DNA of 64,000 nucleotides from Protopterus annectens (GCF_019279795.1 NC_056733.1:1422362052-1422426051); one strand, 5' to 3'. Shown: positions 1-12,056, counted from the first letter of the stretch. Made by a program: numbers and translations. The notes: generated by a model not told the origin, from the sequence alone.

Positions 1-161
1 TACAGAATAACCATTTTCAATCTGCATGTCTTTAGTATGTGGAAGTAAACACACATACCCTTGCAGGAAGGGCATGCAAACTGCATAGATGGCACTCCAG
101 CTATAAATCAGTTGAAGAAACGAGTGCTGTCTGTGAGCCAGCAATATTACTGTACCATCCA
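1..161 (-). mobile_element. SINE fragment (RTE-tailed tRNA-like SINE family), head part
   Basis: This is the decayed 5' part of the SINE family seen complete at 51841-52123, read on the minus strand. Shared blocks are CATGTCTTT, GCAAACTGCATAGATGGCACTCC and the tRNA-like head ending near GCAATATTACTGTACCA. The 3' part lies outside the window or is lost. No target duplication can be seen. The assignment rests on matching by eye to the better copies, so the edges are approximate. Confidence 0.5.
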
Positions 162-480
162 AAATGAACAACTGAGTAAACAAGGTTTGGGGGCAGAGCC
201 TGGGAGGCTACAATTCTTTATTTTTTATTTATTGCTTTAATTTCTGGATATTAAACACTGACAGATTCAGAATTTGTCAGTAATACTGTACTGTGGAACC
301 CTAAAACTAAATATGCCTAGTACTTTTTTTTTGCATCTGGAATACATTTTTTTATTAAAATTTTTTTTTTTTGTATCTGGGATACTACACAAAAATAGTG
401 TACCACAAAGTAAGTGTATTCTATCTGTGTTGAAATTCCAACTTAAAGTCAAAGAGTACTTACCGAGTATCATATTACTA
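162..480. other. AT-rich spacer, no gene seen
   Basis: AT-rich sequence with T runs near 322-331 and 360-373. The short open frames on both strands have no recognisable motif. Nothing else is seen. Confidence 0.5.
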
Positions 481-1264
481 TCTTCGTCTTCTTCTCTTTC
501 GGCTGCTCCCGTTAGGGGTCACCACAGCGGATCATCTGTTTCCATTTCTTCCTATCCTCTGTATCTTGCATGTCACACCAACCACCTGCATGTCCTCTCT
601 CAACACATCCATAAACCTTATCTTAGGCCTTCCTCTTTTCCTCTTACCTGGCAGCTCCATCCTTAGCATCATTTTCCCAATATACTCTGCATCTCTCCTC
701 CGCACATGTCCAAACCAATGTAATCTTGCCTCTCTGGCTTCGTCTCCAAACCTTCCAACCTGGGCTAACCCTCTAATATACTTATTCCTAATCCTGTCCA
801 TCCTAGTCACACCCAGTGCAAATCTTAACATCTTCAACTCTGCCACTTCAGGCTCTGCCTCCTGCCTTTTTGTCAATGCCACTGTCTCCAACCCGTATAA
901 CATAGCTGGTCTCACTACCCTCTTGTAGACCTTCCCTTTCACTCTTACTGGTCTGTCACAAATCACTCCTGACACTCTTCTCCACCCACTCCATCCTACC
1001 TGTGCTCTCTTCTTCACCTCTCTTCCACACTCACCATTACTCTGAACTGTTGATCCCAAGTACTTAAACTCATTCACCTTCGCCACCTCTACTCCCTGCA
1101 TCCTCACCATTCCTCTATCCGCCCTTTCATTCACACACATATATTCTTGTCTTAGTTCTGCTGACCTTCATTCCTCTTCTCTCTAGAGCACATCTCCACC
1201 TCTCCAGGGTCTCCTCCACCTGTTCCCTACTCTCACTACAGATCACAATGTCATCTGCAAACTT
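481..1264 (-). mobile_element. RTE-clade LINE, 5'-truncated copy 1
   Basis: Minus-strand LINE fragment. Its 3' end on the plus strand starts with a GAA-rich tail (TCTTCGTCTTCTTCTC) followed by the block CGGCTGCTCCCGTTAGGGGT. The same block ends copy 2 (1645-2880) and the tails of the SINEs at 51841, 53682 and 54621. It is truncated inside the reverse transcriptase just downstream of the catalytic motif, ending near 1264. No clear target duplication is visible. Assignment to the RTE clade is from the characteristic RT and C-terminal protein sequence. Confidence 0.75.
532..1140 (-). pseudogene. RTE LINE ORF2, C-terminal third (copy 1)
   Basis: An open frame of 202 codons covering the end of the RTE-type reverse transcriptase and its C-terminal region. 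It starts in the block after RT motif C (MCVNER), passes through the conserved FKYLGS motif and ends with the RGRPKIRFMDV block typical of RTE ORFs. Upstream coding continues to 1264 in another frame: one extra T in the stretch near 1143-1153, compared with copy 2, causes the shift. The catalytic RT motifs and the endonuclease are missing because the copy is 5'-truncated. It is a dead remnant. The 202-codon frame being still open suggests fairly recent insertion. Confidence 0.75.
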
Positions 1265-1579
1265 AATTCAGCTCTGATAAAACTAAAAATAAATCCTTTG
1301 TGGAAAAACTACTTTTGTTGTATTCTTACACATTGTATACTAGTATGGCATTATATTGCAATATTCTATGTGATTTCAAAATAGATCACCTTTACATATA
1401 ACATAGCAAAAGTTTTCGCAAACCAAATTGAAATATTCTGGAGCTACATGTAAATGACAAGCAAACCAACAGCTAAGTCAGTAATTAACAGTGATGTTTT
1501 CAATGAATTATTACCTTCAGTCATCGCCAATAAAAGGTTTATTTTCATCAAAACAATTCTGTATTGTTGTAGATGATTT
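1265..1579. other. Spacer between two RTE copies, no gene seen
   Basis: AT-rich, with no recognisable coding, repeat or RNA feature. The segment just downstream (1580-1644) is the target flank duplicated around RTE copy 2. Confidence 0.5.
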
Positions 1580-1644
1580 CCTAATTTCAGTATTTCACTT
1601 TAGCATTGTTTTAATTTCATTTAATTTTATCAATGTTTGCAAGG

Positions 1645-2880
1645 TTCTTCTTCTTTCGGCTGCTCCTGTTAGGGGTCGCCACAGCAGATCAACTGTTTCC
1701 ATTTCTTCTTGTCCTCTGCATCTTGCGCTGTCACACCAACCACTTGCATGTCCTCTCGCACCACATCCATAAACCTTATCTTAGGCCTTTCTCTTCTCCT
1801 GTTACCTGGCAGCTTTATCCTTAGCATCTTTTTCCCCAATATACTCTGCATCCCTCCTCAGCACATGTCCAAACCAATGCAATCTTGCCTCTCTGGCTTC
1901 GTCTCCAAACCTTCCAACCTGGGCTAACCCTCTAATATACTTATTCCTAATCCTGTCCACCATCGTCACACCCAATGCAAATTTTAACATCTTTAACTCT
2001 GCCATATCCAGCTCTGACTCCTGCCTTATTGTTAATGCCACTGTCTCCATCCCATATAACATAGCTGGTCTCACTACCCACTTGTAGACCTTCCCCTTTC
2101 ACTCTTACTGGTACTCTTCTGTCACAAATCACTCCTGACACTCTTCTCCACCCACTCCATTCTGCTTGTACTCTCTTCTTCACCTCTCTTCCACACTCAC
2201 CATTACTCTGAACTCTTGATTGCAAGTATTTAAACTCGCCCACCTTCGCCACCTCTACTCCCTGCATCTTCACAATTCTTCCATCCTCCCTCTCATTCAC
2301 ACACATATATTCTGTCTTAGTCCTGCTGACCTTCATTCCTCTTCTCTCTAGAGCATATCTCCACCTCTCCAGGGTCTCCTCCACCTGTTCCCTACTCTCA
2401 CTACAGATCACAATGTCATCTGTAAACATCATAGTCCACGGGGACTCCTGTCTGACCTCTTCTGTCAACCTGTCCATCACCATTGCAAATCATAAAGGGC
2501 TCAGAGCCGATCCTTGATGTAATCCCACCTCCACCTTAAACGCATCCATCACTCCCACCGCAGACCTCACCGCTGTCACACTACCCTTGTACATATCTTG
2601 TAGCACTCTTACGTACTTCTCTGGCACTCCTGACTTCCTCATACAATACCACATATCCTCCCTAGGCACCCTGTCATATGCTTTTTCTAAGTCCACAAAG
2701 ACACAATGCAACTCCCTCTGACCTTCACTGCACTTCTCCATCAATACTCTCAGAGCAAATATTGCATCTGTAGTGCTCTTTCCTGGCATGAAACCATACT
2801 GCTGATCACTAATGATCACCTCCCTTCTTAATCTAGCTTCCACTACTCTTTCCCATAACTTCATGCTGTGACTGATCGAG
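1645..2880 (-). mobile_element. RTE-clade LINE, 5'-truncated copy 2
   Basis: Minus-strand LINE fragment with the same 3' tail as copy 1 (TTCTTCTTCTTTCGGCTGCT). It extends further 5', into the finger part of the reverse transcriptase. The endonuclease is missing. The flanks are unusual: 1604-1644 is repeated directly at 2935-2974, and an inverted copy of 1580-1625 lies at 2892-2934 between the LINE end and the direct repeat. See the findings. Confidence 0.8.
1669..2864 (-). pseudogene. RTE LINE reverse transcriptase (copy 2), broken
   Basis: Coding order on the minus strand is the RT N-terminal block at 2864-2490, the RT core at 2483-1947 and the C-terminal region at 2074-1669. Visible motifs: [12 protein letters not shown], then LEKAYDRVP (motif A), then [10 protein letters not shown] (motif B), then the catalytic box as FTDDIV, where the family usually has FADD. 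Breaks: an in-frame stop just after the QGSALSP block (about 2487-2489) and frameshifts near 2085 and 1830. In a living copy the enzyme would nick the target and copy LINE RNA into DNA. This copy cannot. The identity is firm; the clade name RTE is from family knowledge, not a search. Confidence 0.8.
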
Positions 2881-2984
2881 GTAATTGGACTAAATTAAAT
2901 GAAAACAATGCTAAAGTGAAATACTGAGATTAGGATTGTTTTAATTTAATTTAGTGTTATTAATGTTTGTGAGGTAATTGGACT
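2881..2984. repeat. Rearranged target flank: inverted plus direct copies beside RTE copy 2
   Basis: 2892-2934 is close to the reverse complement of 1580-1625. 2935-2974 is a direct, imperfect copy of 1604-1644. GTAATTGGACT occurs at both 2881-2891 and 2974-2984. Together these look like a long target-site duplication with templated filler at the LINE 5' junction. Confidence 0.65.
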
Positions 2985-5191
2985 GACTGGTCCATTGATC
3001 CCTTTCCATTACTACCCAGGCCACGTGGGCAGACATAAAAAAAACATGTATATTTATGACAATTTAGGTTAGTCAGTTATCTAGAACTGCTAAAGGCAAG
3101 TTCAAGTATTAAAAAACAGATGTCTTGCCATACTACAGTAAATACCAGATTTTATACCACAGATTTAACCCAGAGTATATACACAGAGTGCATAATCTAA
3201 CAAGTAATCAGAAATGGTAATTTTCTTGATCGCATTTTTTTTCTTTACTTTACCTTTAAGTTTTAAACTCTTCACTGAGACACACACACACACACACACA
3301 GGTGGGGTACACAGATTTTCTAAGCACAAATATCACAATGCCAGATTAATTTAACCAGTAACTCAAGTCTGTACAGTAACAAACAATGGACAACTACATG
3401 GAGATAACCTTACAACACGTTTAAAGGTTAACAATGTTCTTAACTTACACAAGATATAAACAGCAAAGCCATAAGCCACAACTTTACTCTGTAGTACCTT
3501 AATCCTCCTCCTTTGAAGGAAACTCATGGGAAATGCACAAATGATCCCTTAAGGAAATACAAGTGTTTCAGCTGTATAGCTTCTGAATGCCCCTGACTTT
3601 TTTACAAGTCTTTTACTGCATTCAGACCAATAAAGCCAAATCCCACTAGCTATAGACATGATATACATTTTCCCCAACTGGTCATTTGCATATTTCCAAT
3701 AAGCCTTCTTCAAAACAGATTTAAGGGATTATACAGTGAAGTCTCTGGCTTGCCAACATCTTTTTGATGTTTTTGCCTAAGAGGTACTTTGTGTGTGACA
3801 TTTTTACTTGGTGTTTTGTACACAAGACATAAAATACACAGTGACATTTTGAAAGGTCACTTTGGTTATCTAATAACAATTTAACACAGCTTATGGGTCA
3901 TCCATTTAGATGTTTAGAACAGGAACCCCAAAGGTGTAGCACGCAACTTTTCTTGCAGGTGCAAGTAGAACTTTTTGTCCTCATCTTTCCAAGATGCAAC
4001 TGGGTCTTGCCACAAATTCCACACAGTTGTTTGGATATGCACAGTAACAAGAACCAAAGTTAATGCACAATATCATTACACAGGCAAGACAAGTTAACGT
4101 GAATGACCTAGTTTATGGAAACTTAGAAGCAAGTTACCTACCTTTCCCTCTGCTGAATGAATGTACTCCGGGCATGGTAGGCAGTATTGCGTAGCAAATC
4201 AAGGCAATATGCCTCAAACTAATCTTCAAAAATGCATACTACAACCTTTAAAGCACAATGGCTCATTAATCTGAATTGAGCATAGTTTTAAAAGTTGAGA
4301 AGCCATGCAAGGTTAGTGGTCTATGAGCACTTACAGGAAGCCAATTCCAACAGCAGGGCCCATCTTACGCCTTTTCTCCAACACCACTGCCAAATGAAGG
4401 TCTACTCAGGGTTTGGGTGCTACAGTTGCAGCGATAAGCAGAGGTTCTTTCCAAAGTAATGGTGTCTGGGGAGAGGTAGGTGTTAGTTAATTCAATTTAC
4501 AAAGGTAGTTTGCAAGTAGTTGAGCAGCCCTTCCATTTGCTGTTAACCAATTTGCTACCTGCAGTAAGAGGTCGTGGGGAGCTATGAAGTCAGCTAGAAA
4601 ATTAACTTGCAAATCCTATTGTTTGTAGTGTATACAAGGCTAGTGCTGTATGATTAATTCAGTGAGATGACTGGAAGTGTACACTTCAGTTATGACAAAC
4701 AACACATTTTAGGCCAGAACATTCTTTGCTTCTTAGTGAAGCAGGTTAGAGTTTTTATAACCAAGTTTGAATTGTCAAAGTATTTTAGCCACCATTTTTT
4801 TCTGTATGCAACTTAAATGAAAGGAACAGGTTCCATAAGAAAGCCAAAATGTCTAGGCACAGATGATTTTTCTGATTCTAAGGCCTAATGGGGAAGGTGT
4901 CTCAATTTTTCAGCAACTGCAAAACAAAGACGGAAATTTGTTTTCTTTTTTTTGGGGGGGGGGGTGATAGAATATCCTGTGTTTTCTATTGCCAGAGTGC
5001 ATTAAACTCACCTTGCAATTTGCATTTGACTCCGATATAGCTGTCTGAATTCAGCAAAAAGAAATCAGCTTTACATGCTGTTAGGTGGAGAGCTGCAAAG
5101 TCTTGGTTAAGTCTATTTCAAAAGAATGGGATCAAAATAAACATTACAACCCACAAGACCAAGTCACCATATATGAGATGAAATTTCAGTT
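2985..5191. other. 2.2 kb without recognisable genes
   Basis: Ordinary AT-rich DNA. It holds a short CA microsatellite at about 3281-3300 and an 11-base G run at 4954-4964. Open frames are short and unlike any family I know. I see no repeat copy that I can name. Confidence 0.5.
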
Positions 5192-5400
5192 ACACATGTC
5201 CTACTTACCTGTAACAGTAGATGCTCGTAGAACAAACTGCCTTACTGGCATATTGGTAGTTTTGCCCTGCTCCCCTATCTCTGGCAGAATGTTCAGAGCT
5301 CCTCCCACTGCCTGTCTGTGGGTGTGAAGGAACAATCACTTGAGAGTAAAGGGACTGCCTTTCAGACTCAGACAGGACCCTTTCAGTTTTCTAGGATCTA
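5192..5400. repeat. Left terminal repeat region of DIRS G
   Basis: Starts ACACATGTCCTACTTACC and continues through AACAAACTGCCTTACTGGCA. The outer part is mirrored in the ICR at 5581-5671, as in the younger DIRS elements. 5369-5394 is matched in inverse at 39171-39196. Confidence 0.6.
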
Positions 5401-5580
5401 GAAGGAAAAGAATATGAAAATGCAAGCTTGCAAATCACCTTCTGCTTCAAACCAAAAAACACACAAGCAACAATAAATGCCACTGAACATAACTCAACTG
5501 CACCGCCAACACCAAACTATGTAAATCCAACAAGGGGGATGGTGGGTGGGTACTGTTAGTAAGGAAGGCGGTGTGTTTTA

Positions 5581-5671
5581 TGAACATCTACTATTGCAGG
5601 TAAGGTGGACATGTGCAGCTGTATTGTTCAACAAACACAGTTTCTTACTGGCATATAAGTAGATTCCCAAA
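5581..5671. repeat. Internal complementary region (ICR) of DIRS G
   Basis: The first half (GAACATCTACTATTGCAGG and on through GGACATGT) is the reverse complement of the left terminus at 5192-5227. The second half (AACAAACACAGTTTCTTACTGGCATA) resembles the ITR sequence at 5230-5260. This is the same end-joining layout as the ICRs of elements B-F, only older. Confidence 0.6.
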
Positions 5672-5699
5672 GCTTACCCAACCTGAGAGGAGGGAAGAA

Positions 5700-6934
5700 A
5701 GGACTAGGAAACTGCTCTAGATTTGGAAAATGCTTTCACTTGTAGTGCTTTGTAGTGGCACGGGCAGATGATCAAGTTCCTGCCTCTAGAATACTTCTAG
5801 GAGTCCATTCCTTTCCAATAAGCCACTGAAGAGGAAAAGGCTTTGGTGCAATGCAACTTTATCTTGCCTGGATTCACCTTGCCATAGTGGACGTAACAAA
5901 AAAACAAAACCAGAGGGCAACCAATGTGCAATGGTTTACTTAGAAACAGGTTGACCCTTCCAGGCACCCTTGATGGAAATAAAAAGCCTTTCAGCCTTCT
6001 TCTACCAAGGTATCACCTGAGCTGCCAAAGCACACCCAACATATGTAGTATCCTCTATCCCTTATTCTTAAATTCTGGGAAGAACACAAGGAGGTTAACA
6101 GATTGATTAAGGCTGAATTCTGAGACCACTTTCAGCATGGAAGAATATAACATTTTGAGACCACCTTTAGAATGAAAGAGGGATTTTCCTATCCCTGTGG
6201 AAAATCAGGTAAGGTTGTCCAATCATGAAAGCTTGCTGATATCAAAACAATAAATCAAAACAGTTTTTCATATTAAGAACTTCAGATCAGTTTGAATGGC
6301 AGGTTTGAAAGGTGGTATGGTCAGTCTTTCCAGCATGTAGGCGAGATCCATGAAGAAAGAATTGCTTGCACAAAGGTCTCATACGCAATACTCCTTTCAT
6401 GAACTGTTTCCTAAAACAGAAGAAGAAAGCGGGAAGATCCATGGGCATACAAGTAGACATGGCTGCTAAATGCACCTTAATAGATGCATACAATAAGCTA
6501 TCCTGAAGTAGCTTACATAAATATTTCAGGACCAAAGGGATGTTAACCTCAAGGTATCCTCTGTTCCCATTTAGGCACCACTTAGAAATGCTCATCCATT
6601 TGTAAACATAAGATTTTATAGTAGCAGGTTTTCTGGTCTTGAACACCTGCTGCATCATGAAACAAGTGCCTAAATGGAGCCAAGGCTGAATCATCAAGGC
6701 TGTTATCTGTAGTTGCTCCAAACTGGATGCACCAGTTATCCCCGAGACTACAGGAGCAAAGGCAGAGTGTGAGAAAGTCTGTGGTAACTGCCCTTGGACA
6801 ATACAATTAGGAAAACCAACATTACCTTGGCCAATAATCTTTGGCACTTTTTTTTCTGAACCTTCAGAAGTACCTTGTGAATCACTGGAATGGTTGGAAT
6901 TCACGGAATGAGAATGCATCTGTCCTCCAAGCAT
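5700..6934 (-). pseudogene. Tyrosine recombinase of DIRS G, degenerate
   Basis: The N-terminal core-binding part is readable in one frame at 6934-6287, with blocks TIKSYVYKWMSISKW and LLYASIKVHLAAMS matching the same region of elements B-F. The catalytic end can be followed with breaks at about 5960-5700. There the HSTR box of the younger copies reads HCTK, so the box-II Arg has become Lys. An HY pair still stands where the active tyrosine is expected. Stops and shifts are many. The enzyme would have integrated circular element DNA; this copy is long dead. Confidence 0.65.
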
Positions 6935-7146
6935 GGCTGCAAGGATGTTTGGAACAGAACTTCTCCAGCTGTCTGTTTTGAAAGGAGGTGAACAGATCTA
7001 TCAGAGGGTCTCCCCACATCTGGACTAGTTCCTGGAACACCACTGCCTTGAGCTGCTAATTGTGCAGGTCTACCCAGGATCAGCTTAGTCTGTCTGCCAC
7101 AACATTTTGCTCTGAAGGGATGTACTATGCCTGAAGAGTCAGAATG

Positions 7147-7590
7147 CTATAAAGTCAGATCACAGGCCATCACTGCCAACCACCACAGAGAGTATGACCT
7201 TGTACCCCCTTGTTTGTTGAGGTACCATATCACATCACTATGGTGAGCGTCTATAACAATGAAAAGAGTACCCAGAGTCCACATGTGGTGAAGGACTTTA
7301 AAGGCTTGGATTACTGCTAACATTTCCTTCATATTCATGTACTACCATGTGTTGTTGGGCCTCCACTTGGACTTGCACTTACACATCCATTGACACAGCT
7401 CCCAAAGTGAAGTCTGACAAATCTGTCTGGACAGACTGCACCAGAACAGGTGGAAAAAAGGAAAGACCTGGTATTCTACTGTGCTTTTCACCACTGTAAC
7501 TCTCATCTGATGAAGGGCAGCACCAATAACTTGAGTCCAGGGTCACCATGAAGCAGTGACCTGGAAAAAGAGGAAGCATTGTCTGCAGGG
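7147..7590 (-). pseudogene. RNase H region of DIRS G, degenerate
   Basis: Minus-strand remnants of the DIRS RNase H. NMKEMLAVIQAF (7338 downwards) matches the KEMLAV block of elements C-F, and VIWYLNKQGGTRSYSL matches their VMWYINKQGGTHSYPL. The catalytic aspartate block TDN reads IDA. Lies between the recombinase and RT remnants in the expected order. Confidence 0.65.
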
Positions 7591-8003
7591 TGACCCATCT
7601 TGAACATGGGGACCTTAATAAAGGTATTCAGAAAGGCTAGGTTCAACACCAGTCTCCAAGACGGCTCTTTTTTTTTGGAACCAGAAAAATTCTGGACTGG
7701 AAAACTTTCATCTTTTCTGAAGGAGGGATCAGTTTTATGATCCCAGAGTCCAGCATCTGCTGGAGTATATGAAGGAATAACAAAGTCTGGGTTGGTGGGT
7801 GAGGGGCACCCCCCCCCCCCCTTGAACTCAGGCAGATGCTCCTTCCACTGCCACCTGCACCTTTGCCAATAATAATGAGCATCCTTTTGTTGAAAACTAC
7901 TGAGGGTATCTAACAAACAATTAGAATCAAGTCCATCCATCCTCAACCCTTTTTCCCATTTTGCACATGGGGGTCGGGGTGTCACTTCAGCAGTGACAAT
8001 CAT
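7503..8003 (-). pseudogene. Reverse transcriptase of DIRS G, N-terminal part, degenerate
   Basis: The blocks SRIFLVPKKKSRLGDW and LAFLNTFIKVPMFKM match the SRLFLVPRK and LSALNTYLIVPKFKM blocks of elements C-F. The catalytic YLDD region is not recovered. A 13-base C run at 7809-7821 and several shifts break the frame. It supports the identity of G as a DIRS element of a different, older family than B-F. Confidence 0.65.
7916..7985 (+). repeat. Short interspersed repeat motif (CCATCCATCCTCAACC type)
   Basis: TCCATCCATCCTCAACCCTT followed by GTCGGGGTG. The first part recurs at 63905-63930. Blocks of this type are common ends of old interspersed repeats in fish and other lower vertebrates. Too short to name a family. 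Confidence 0.3.
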
Positions 8004-10749
8004 CTCGAGCCAAGGTTTGCAGCCCCTTCCAAGGCACTCTTTAAAGCATATTTAGACACTTAATAAATAATGGACACAATCACTGGCATAGTCTTTTCGC
8101 TCAGCAGGTAATGATGCACTGAACTTTTCTAAACTACCATACATCTCAATACAAACTTCCACATAAACACTGGTAGTTAAACAATTTAAAGGATGCCTAG
8201 CTTATCTGAACAGGCAGGGTTTGATGAAGTCACAGTCTTTTTGTTGGAAGATATCACTACGGACTCAGCAGCAGGACCCTGCTTGGAGACCAGGTATGGT
8301 CAAGCCCACTCTGAATTTCTTACACACTTTTTAAGGCAAAGACATATTTAATAAAGGAGAATTGCAAGCTTTTTTAAAAACAACTTCCAATCCTGGGATT
8401 AATGGAGGGAAGGTTGCCACATCCGGCCCCTTTTCCTCCAAAAACATCATATACCCTGCTGATCTCAGAAGTAGACGAAGATTGTTCCCAACTGAATACA
8501 TCCCTAAACCTAGGTAGCACTTGGGAAAAAGAAAACATCTGTTTGGATTTCTGCCCCCTGTTCATCATCATAGGATCAGACTCTTGACACTTCTGAAATG
8601 TCAGACTCTGAATCCCTTTCAAAATCAGGATCCCCAGGTGGTTGAATGGGGTGTGTTAGCACTAGCATTAGTCATAAATGAGTTATGTACTTAAATAATG
8701 ATAGATCTGTGTTGTCTGCTTACATCCTTCCTCAACAGATGGATCTTCAGATCTGAAGTGGATCAGACTTCAGACACTTAAGCTTCAAATTCAGTGCTCA
8801 AGCTCTTCCCCTTACCCACAATCCTCTTATAATGAGTAAGTTAACTCAGACAGAGTTTGTTCATAATACCAGGACAAAAAAGGTATACTTCTTCAAGGCT
8901 ACTTGGAACATTAGAGAAAAAAAATTCAGGCAAAAGAGCAGAAAGCAAGAAAGACAGAAACCAGCTGATGTGTACACTTGAAAGCAAATTCTAAAGTAAT
9001 AAGGGTAACACAGCAATGTCATTACCGAAATGAATAACTGAAATAAAGGATGGGGAAGCTGACAAAGGGCGGAAGCAGACCACAGAGAACCATCATTATG
9101 GTAAGCACATAAGTTTCATATCTGATGCTCTTTCTCCCATTCACTCCACAACAGAAGGAACAGGATCCCCAGCTACCATAACCCCGTGGGTTTCATGGAA
9201 GGATATTCCACAGTACAGCCGTACCAAATGTGGTTTGTGGACTCAACTGTACATCCAATTTAATGTGAAATGAAAGTATGGACTATGAGCCAAGTAGAAG
9301 TAGCATTTAAACTATGCAGAAGTAGCATATCTGTCATCAAGGGCGGCCCTGGAAATGAAGGCTGTGGAAGAGGTTACAGATCACACTGAATGGAGGCGAG
9401 GTTCCCCAACAGGTGAGATAGGAGGTCTGGAAAGGAGCTCAGCATCCAGGGCTGGCGTACTAAATGAGGCCACGGGAAGGGAAACCACACTTGTTGAGGC
9501 CAGTAGTGTTTTACGAGGATGAACCTGACCTTCCTTCGCCAATACTTTCTGTAGGAATTTGAGTATTAGAGGGGTAGGAGGAAAGGTGCAAAGGAGTCTG
9601 CAGGGCCAGTTGTGGGTCACAACATCCTTTGGTGACTCCTACTTACTGTGGATCAGAGCAAAACACTTGCTGCATTTAGTGTTGGTGGGAAATGCAAAGA
9701 GGTCACAGCAAGGTTGACCCCAACAGTTGAACTGAATATGCACTCTGCTACTACTGGATTGAGGGATCACTCATAAGGTGGAAGAATAGACCTGCTCAAT
9801 CTGTCCGACAGAATACTGGACTTCCCCACAATGTATGTTGCTGTCAGAAAGCAGTGGGAATACATCTCCCATTGCTATACTCTCATGGTCTCTTGACAAA
9901 AGTGATAAGATCATGTTCTTCCTTGGTGGTTGATGTCCCAATGCAATGACATGTCTGTTTGGATAGATATCACACCCAAGGGCAGAGAGTCCTGAAATGC
10001 TTGTAATGGTAGGAAAAACTTTTGTTTTAAACATATTATACTGGGGGAGGAATAAAAAGGGCAGGAAAGGAACTCCTGACACCTAAAAAGAAAGCTGGAG
10101 AGATGTAATAACAGAAATAATAAGAAATAATATTTCACATCTCCCAGAAATAAAAACTGACCCCAATGGAACACATCTACAGAGTCTGGCGGCAAGTGAG
10201 ATTTGAAGTAATGTGCCCATTATAAAGGGAATTATGGGCAAGGGGAGAAGCTTGAGCAGAGGATACAAAGCTTGAGAGTGGCTGAAGTTGTATTGGATTC
10301 TGATTGGAGGACTCATCTACTGAGGAATGGGCAAAGAGACCATCAAATTCTGTGTCTGCACCATGTAATCAACTGTCTGAACAGCAGATCTAGCAATAGC
10401 CATCAACACAGGTGAAAACCCAGTAAAACACTGCAGCATTGTGGATCTCGTCTCTTTTTTTTGTATTCATTACACAAGTGACAGAATCCCTGGTTGGGGG
10501 GGGGGGTGTATCAACACCATCGACAGATTCTGCACCCCTGATTTCTTCTGCACCTCCACAGTTTGGTTTTCCAGTTGCTGAACCAGGTACTGGTACAGCC
10601 TTGCAGTATGTGTCATGCACAACTGTGGCAATAATCACCACACCAGGGGACCTGGAGGCTAAAGAAGGCAAGTGGTCCTACAGCCTGCGTAAGGCTTCTG
10701 CAGAGTCACAAGCCATAGGCTAAGGCATATTTCTTGACTTACTTCTATG
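8004..10749 (-). other. Presumed gag and leader region of DIRS G, unreadable
   Basis: By position this should hold the gag of element G. An acidic stretch near 8640-8560 (minus strand) and a short region near 8080-7990 resemble gag of the younger elements only weakly. No zinc cluster is found. An 11-base G run lies at 10496-10506. I could not trace a continuous reading frame and see no other gene here. Confidence 0.3.
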
Positions 10750-11194
10750 TTTCTCAGGTGCACAAGTGGTAAATGGAGATGGTGGGGTTCAAAGTATCAG
10801 AGTCAAGGGGCAAGAAACTAGCCAGCTCAATGCCAAATCCTGACTGCACAGTCAACCCAGCAAAATAGCAACCAAAAGACTGTTTCTGTAGGGATACTAT
10901 TCTGAACATGGCATTGAAAAAAATTACAGTATTTTCAGTAACACAGTTCAGAGCACAAAATACATGCACAAAAGTCTGCTGATTTTGTAAAAAAAAAAAA
11001 AAAATGGCTAGTTTTAGTCCAAACAAATGGATACAGACAAACATCACTAGGCAAGAAATAAATCATAAACTGATGAAAAACTCCTCTCATAAATGCTTAA
11101 ACAAAACATCTCCATATCCACTATTCTAAAGACTGTACTGAATAAAAAAGATAGCTTCAGTAAAGTTCCAAACACAAAATACATGAATAAAAGT
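10750..11194. repeat. Degenerate tandem repeat, period about 216 bp (left part)
   Basis: The string CACAAAATACATG followed by AAAAGT occurs near 10957 and again near 11173. The sequence after an A run (GGCTAGTTTTAGTC, 11001) is matched after the CR1-1 insertion at 34252. This means CR1-1 landed inside the second repeat unit. Similarity between units is partial. Confidence 0.45.
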
Positions 11195-11563
11195 TCAACA
11201 AGATGCTATCCTCCAAAAAAAGGAAGCCATTCTGGTGGTCCCCTGCCATAAACAAACTGTACAACAGAAGGAAAAAACTGTTGCAAAAAGAGAGTAAAAT
11301 CCCATGAGTGGAGGAGCTCTCTGGTCAGACTCAGTAAGAAGCTGAGATCCCTTACAAGATCCTCCAAAGCTAGCTATGAAAACAAAATAGCCACTAATTC
11401 TAAGGACAACCACAAAGCATTCTATAGCTATGTCAAGAATCTCAATGGCAACTCTCAGATCTGTTCTGAGTTACAGCACAACGGCACGAAAATTACAGAA
11501 CTGTTCAGTGCTAAACTTTACCCCCCACCCCCACCCCTAAAGGGCCCATATCTATACAGGAAG
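11195..11563 (+). pseudogene. CR1-1 ORF2, linker between endonuclease and RT
   Basis: Short broken coding stretch matching CR1-2 at about 36955-37310. KPFWWSPAINKLYNRRKKLL is followed by a frame change and then the block SKDNHKAFYSYVKN. A C-rich patch (CCCCCCACCCCCACCCC) stands where CR1-2 has CCCCCCTAAAGG. It ends where DIRS B begins. Confidence 0.75.
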
Positions 11564-11616
11564 AAAGCACAGTTGTGTACACTTACCATAAATGCAGATG
11601 TTCGAGTGTATTCCCT

Positions 11617-11782
11617 GTTGCAGTCATTACATTTGGGTAATCCTACTGGCAGGTTGCCCTCAGCCTGCCTGAATTCCAAAGTCTTGGGTCCTGTGCCGGC
11701 TGCTGTCGCTCCTTCCTTGACGTCAGGTCGTCAGGGGTATAAAAGCAGCAGCTGACGCCATTTTCTTCAGTTTTTCTTGCCC
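11617..11782. repeat. Left ITR of DIRS B
   Basis: Inverted match to 32432-32597, about 165 bp. It contains TATAAAA at 11738-11744 reading on the plus strand (antisense to the genes), with TGACGTCA just upstream. Confidence 0.8.
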
Positions 11783-11954
11783 CAGACGTCAGGTGCCCCG
11801 AAAAAGGGTACCCCAAGTTTATATACATATTCAGAAATACACCAATATAAATTTTACCTTCATCTATAAGCAAATACACCACATAGGTAGTATAAATCAG
11901 AGAAGGAAAGATAAGATCCAAAAGAAAAAAGGGGGAAGGCGGGTGGGTAACCTG

Positions 11955-12056
11955 GACTGCAACAGTGAATACACTCGAACATCTACATTTATGGTAAGTG
12001 TACACAACTGTACTATGTTCTTCATGTTTCACTGCTGCAGTCATTACATTTGGGTA
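11955..12056. repeat. ICR of DIRS B
   Basis: The first half is the reverse complement of the left terminus (11564-11625), including the private block AGTGAATACACTCGAACAT. The second half is the complement of the right terminus (32575-32615). The two halves meet at ACTGTACTATGTTCTTC. Confidence 0.8.

Noticed and set aside
10439..10723. 94-codon plus-strand frame with a Ser/Thr/Pro-rich sequence
   Set aside because: Crosses an 11-base G run, has an equally long antisense frame, and no homology that I recognise.
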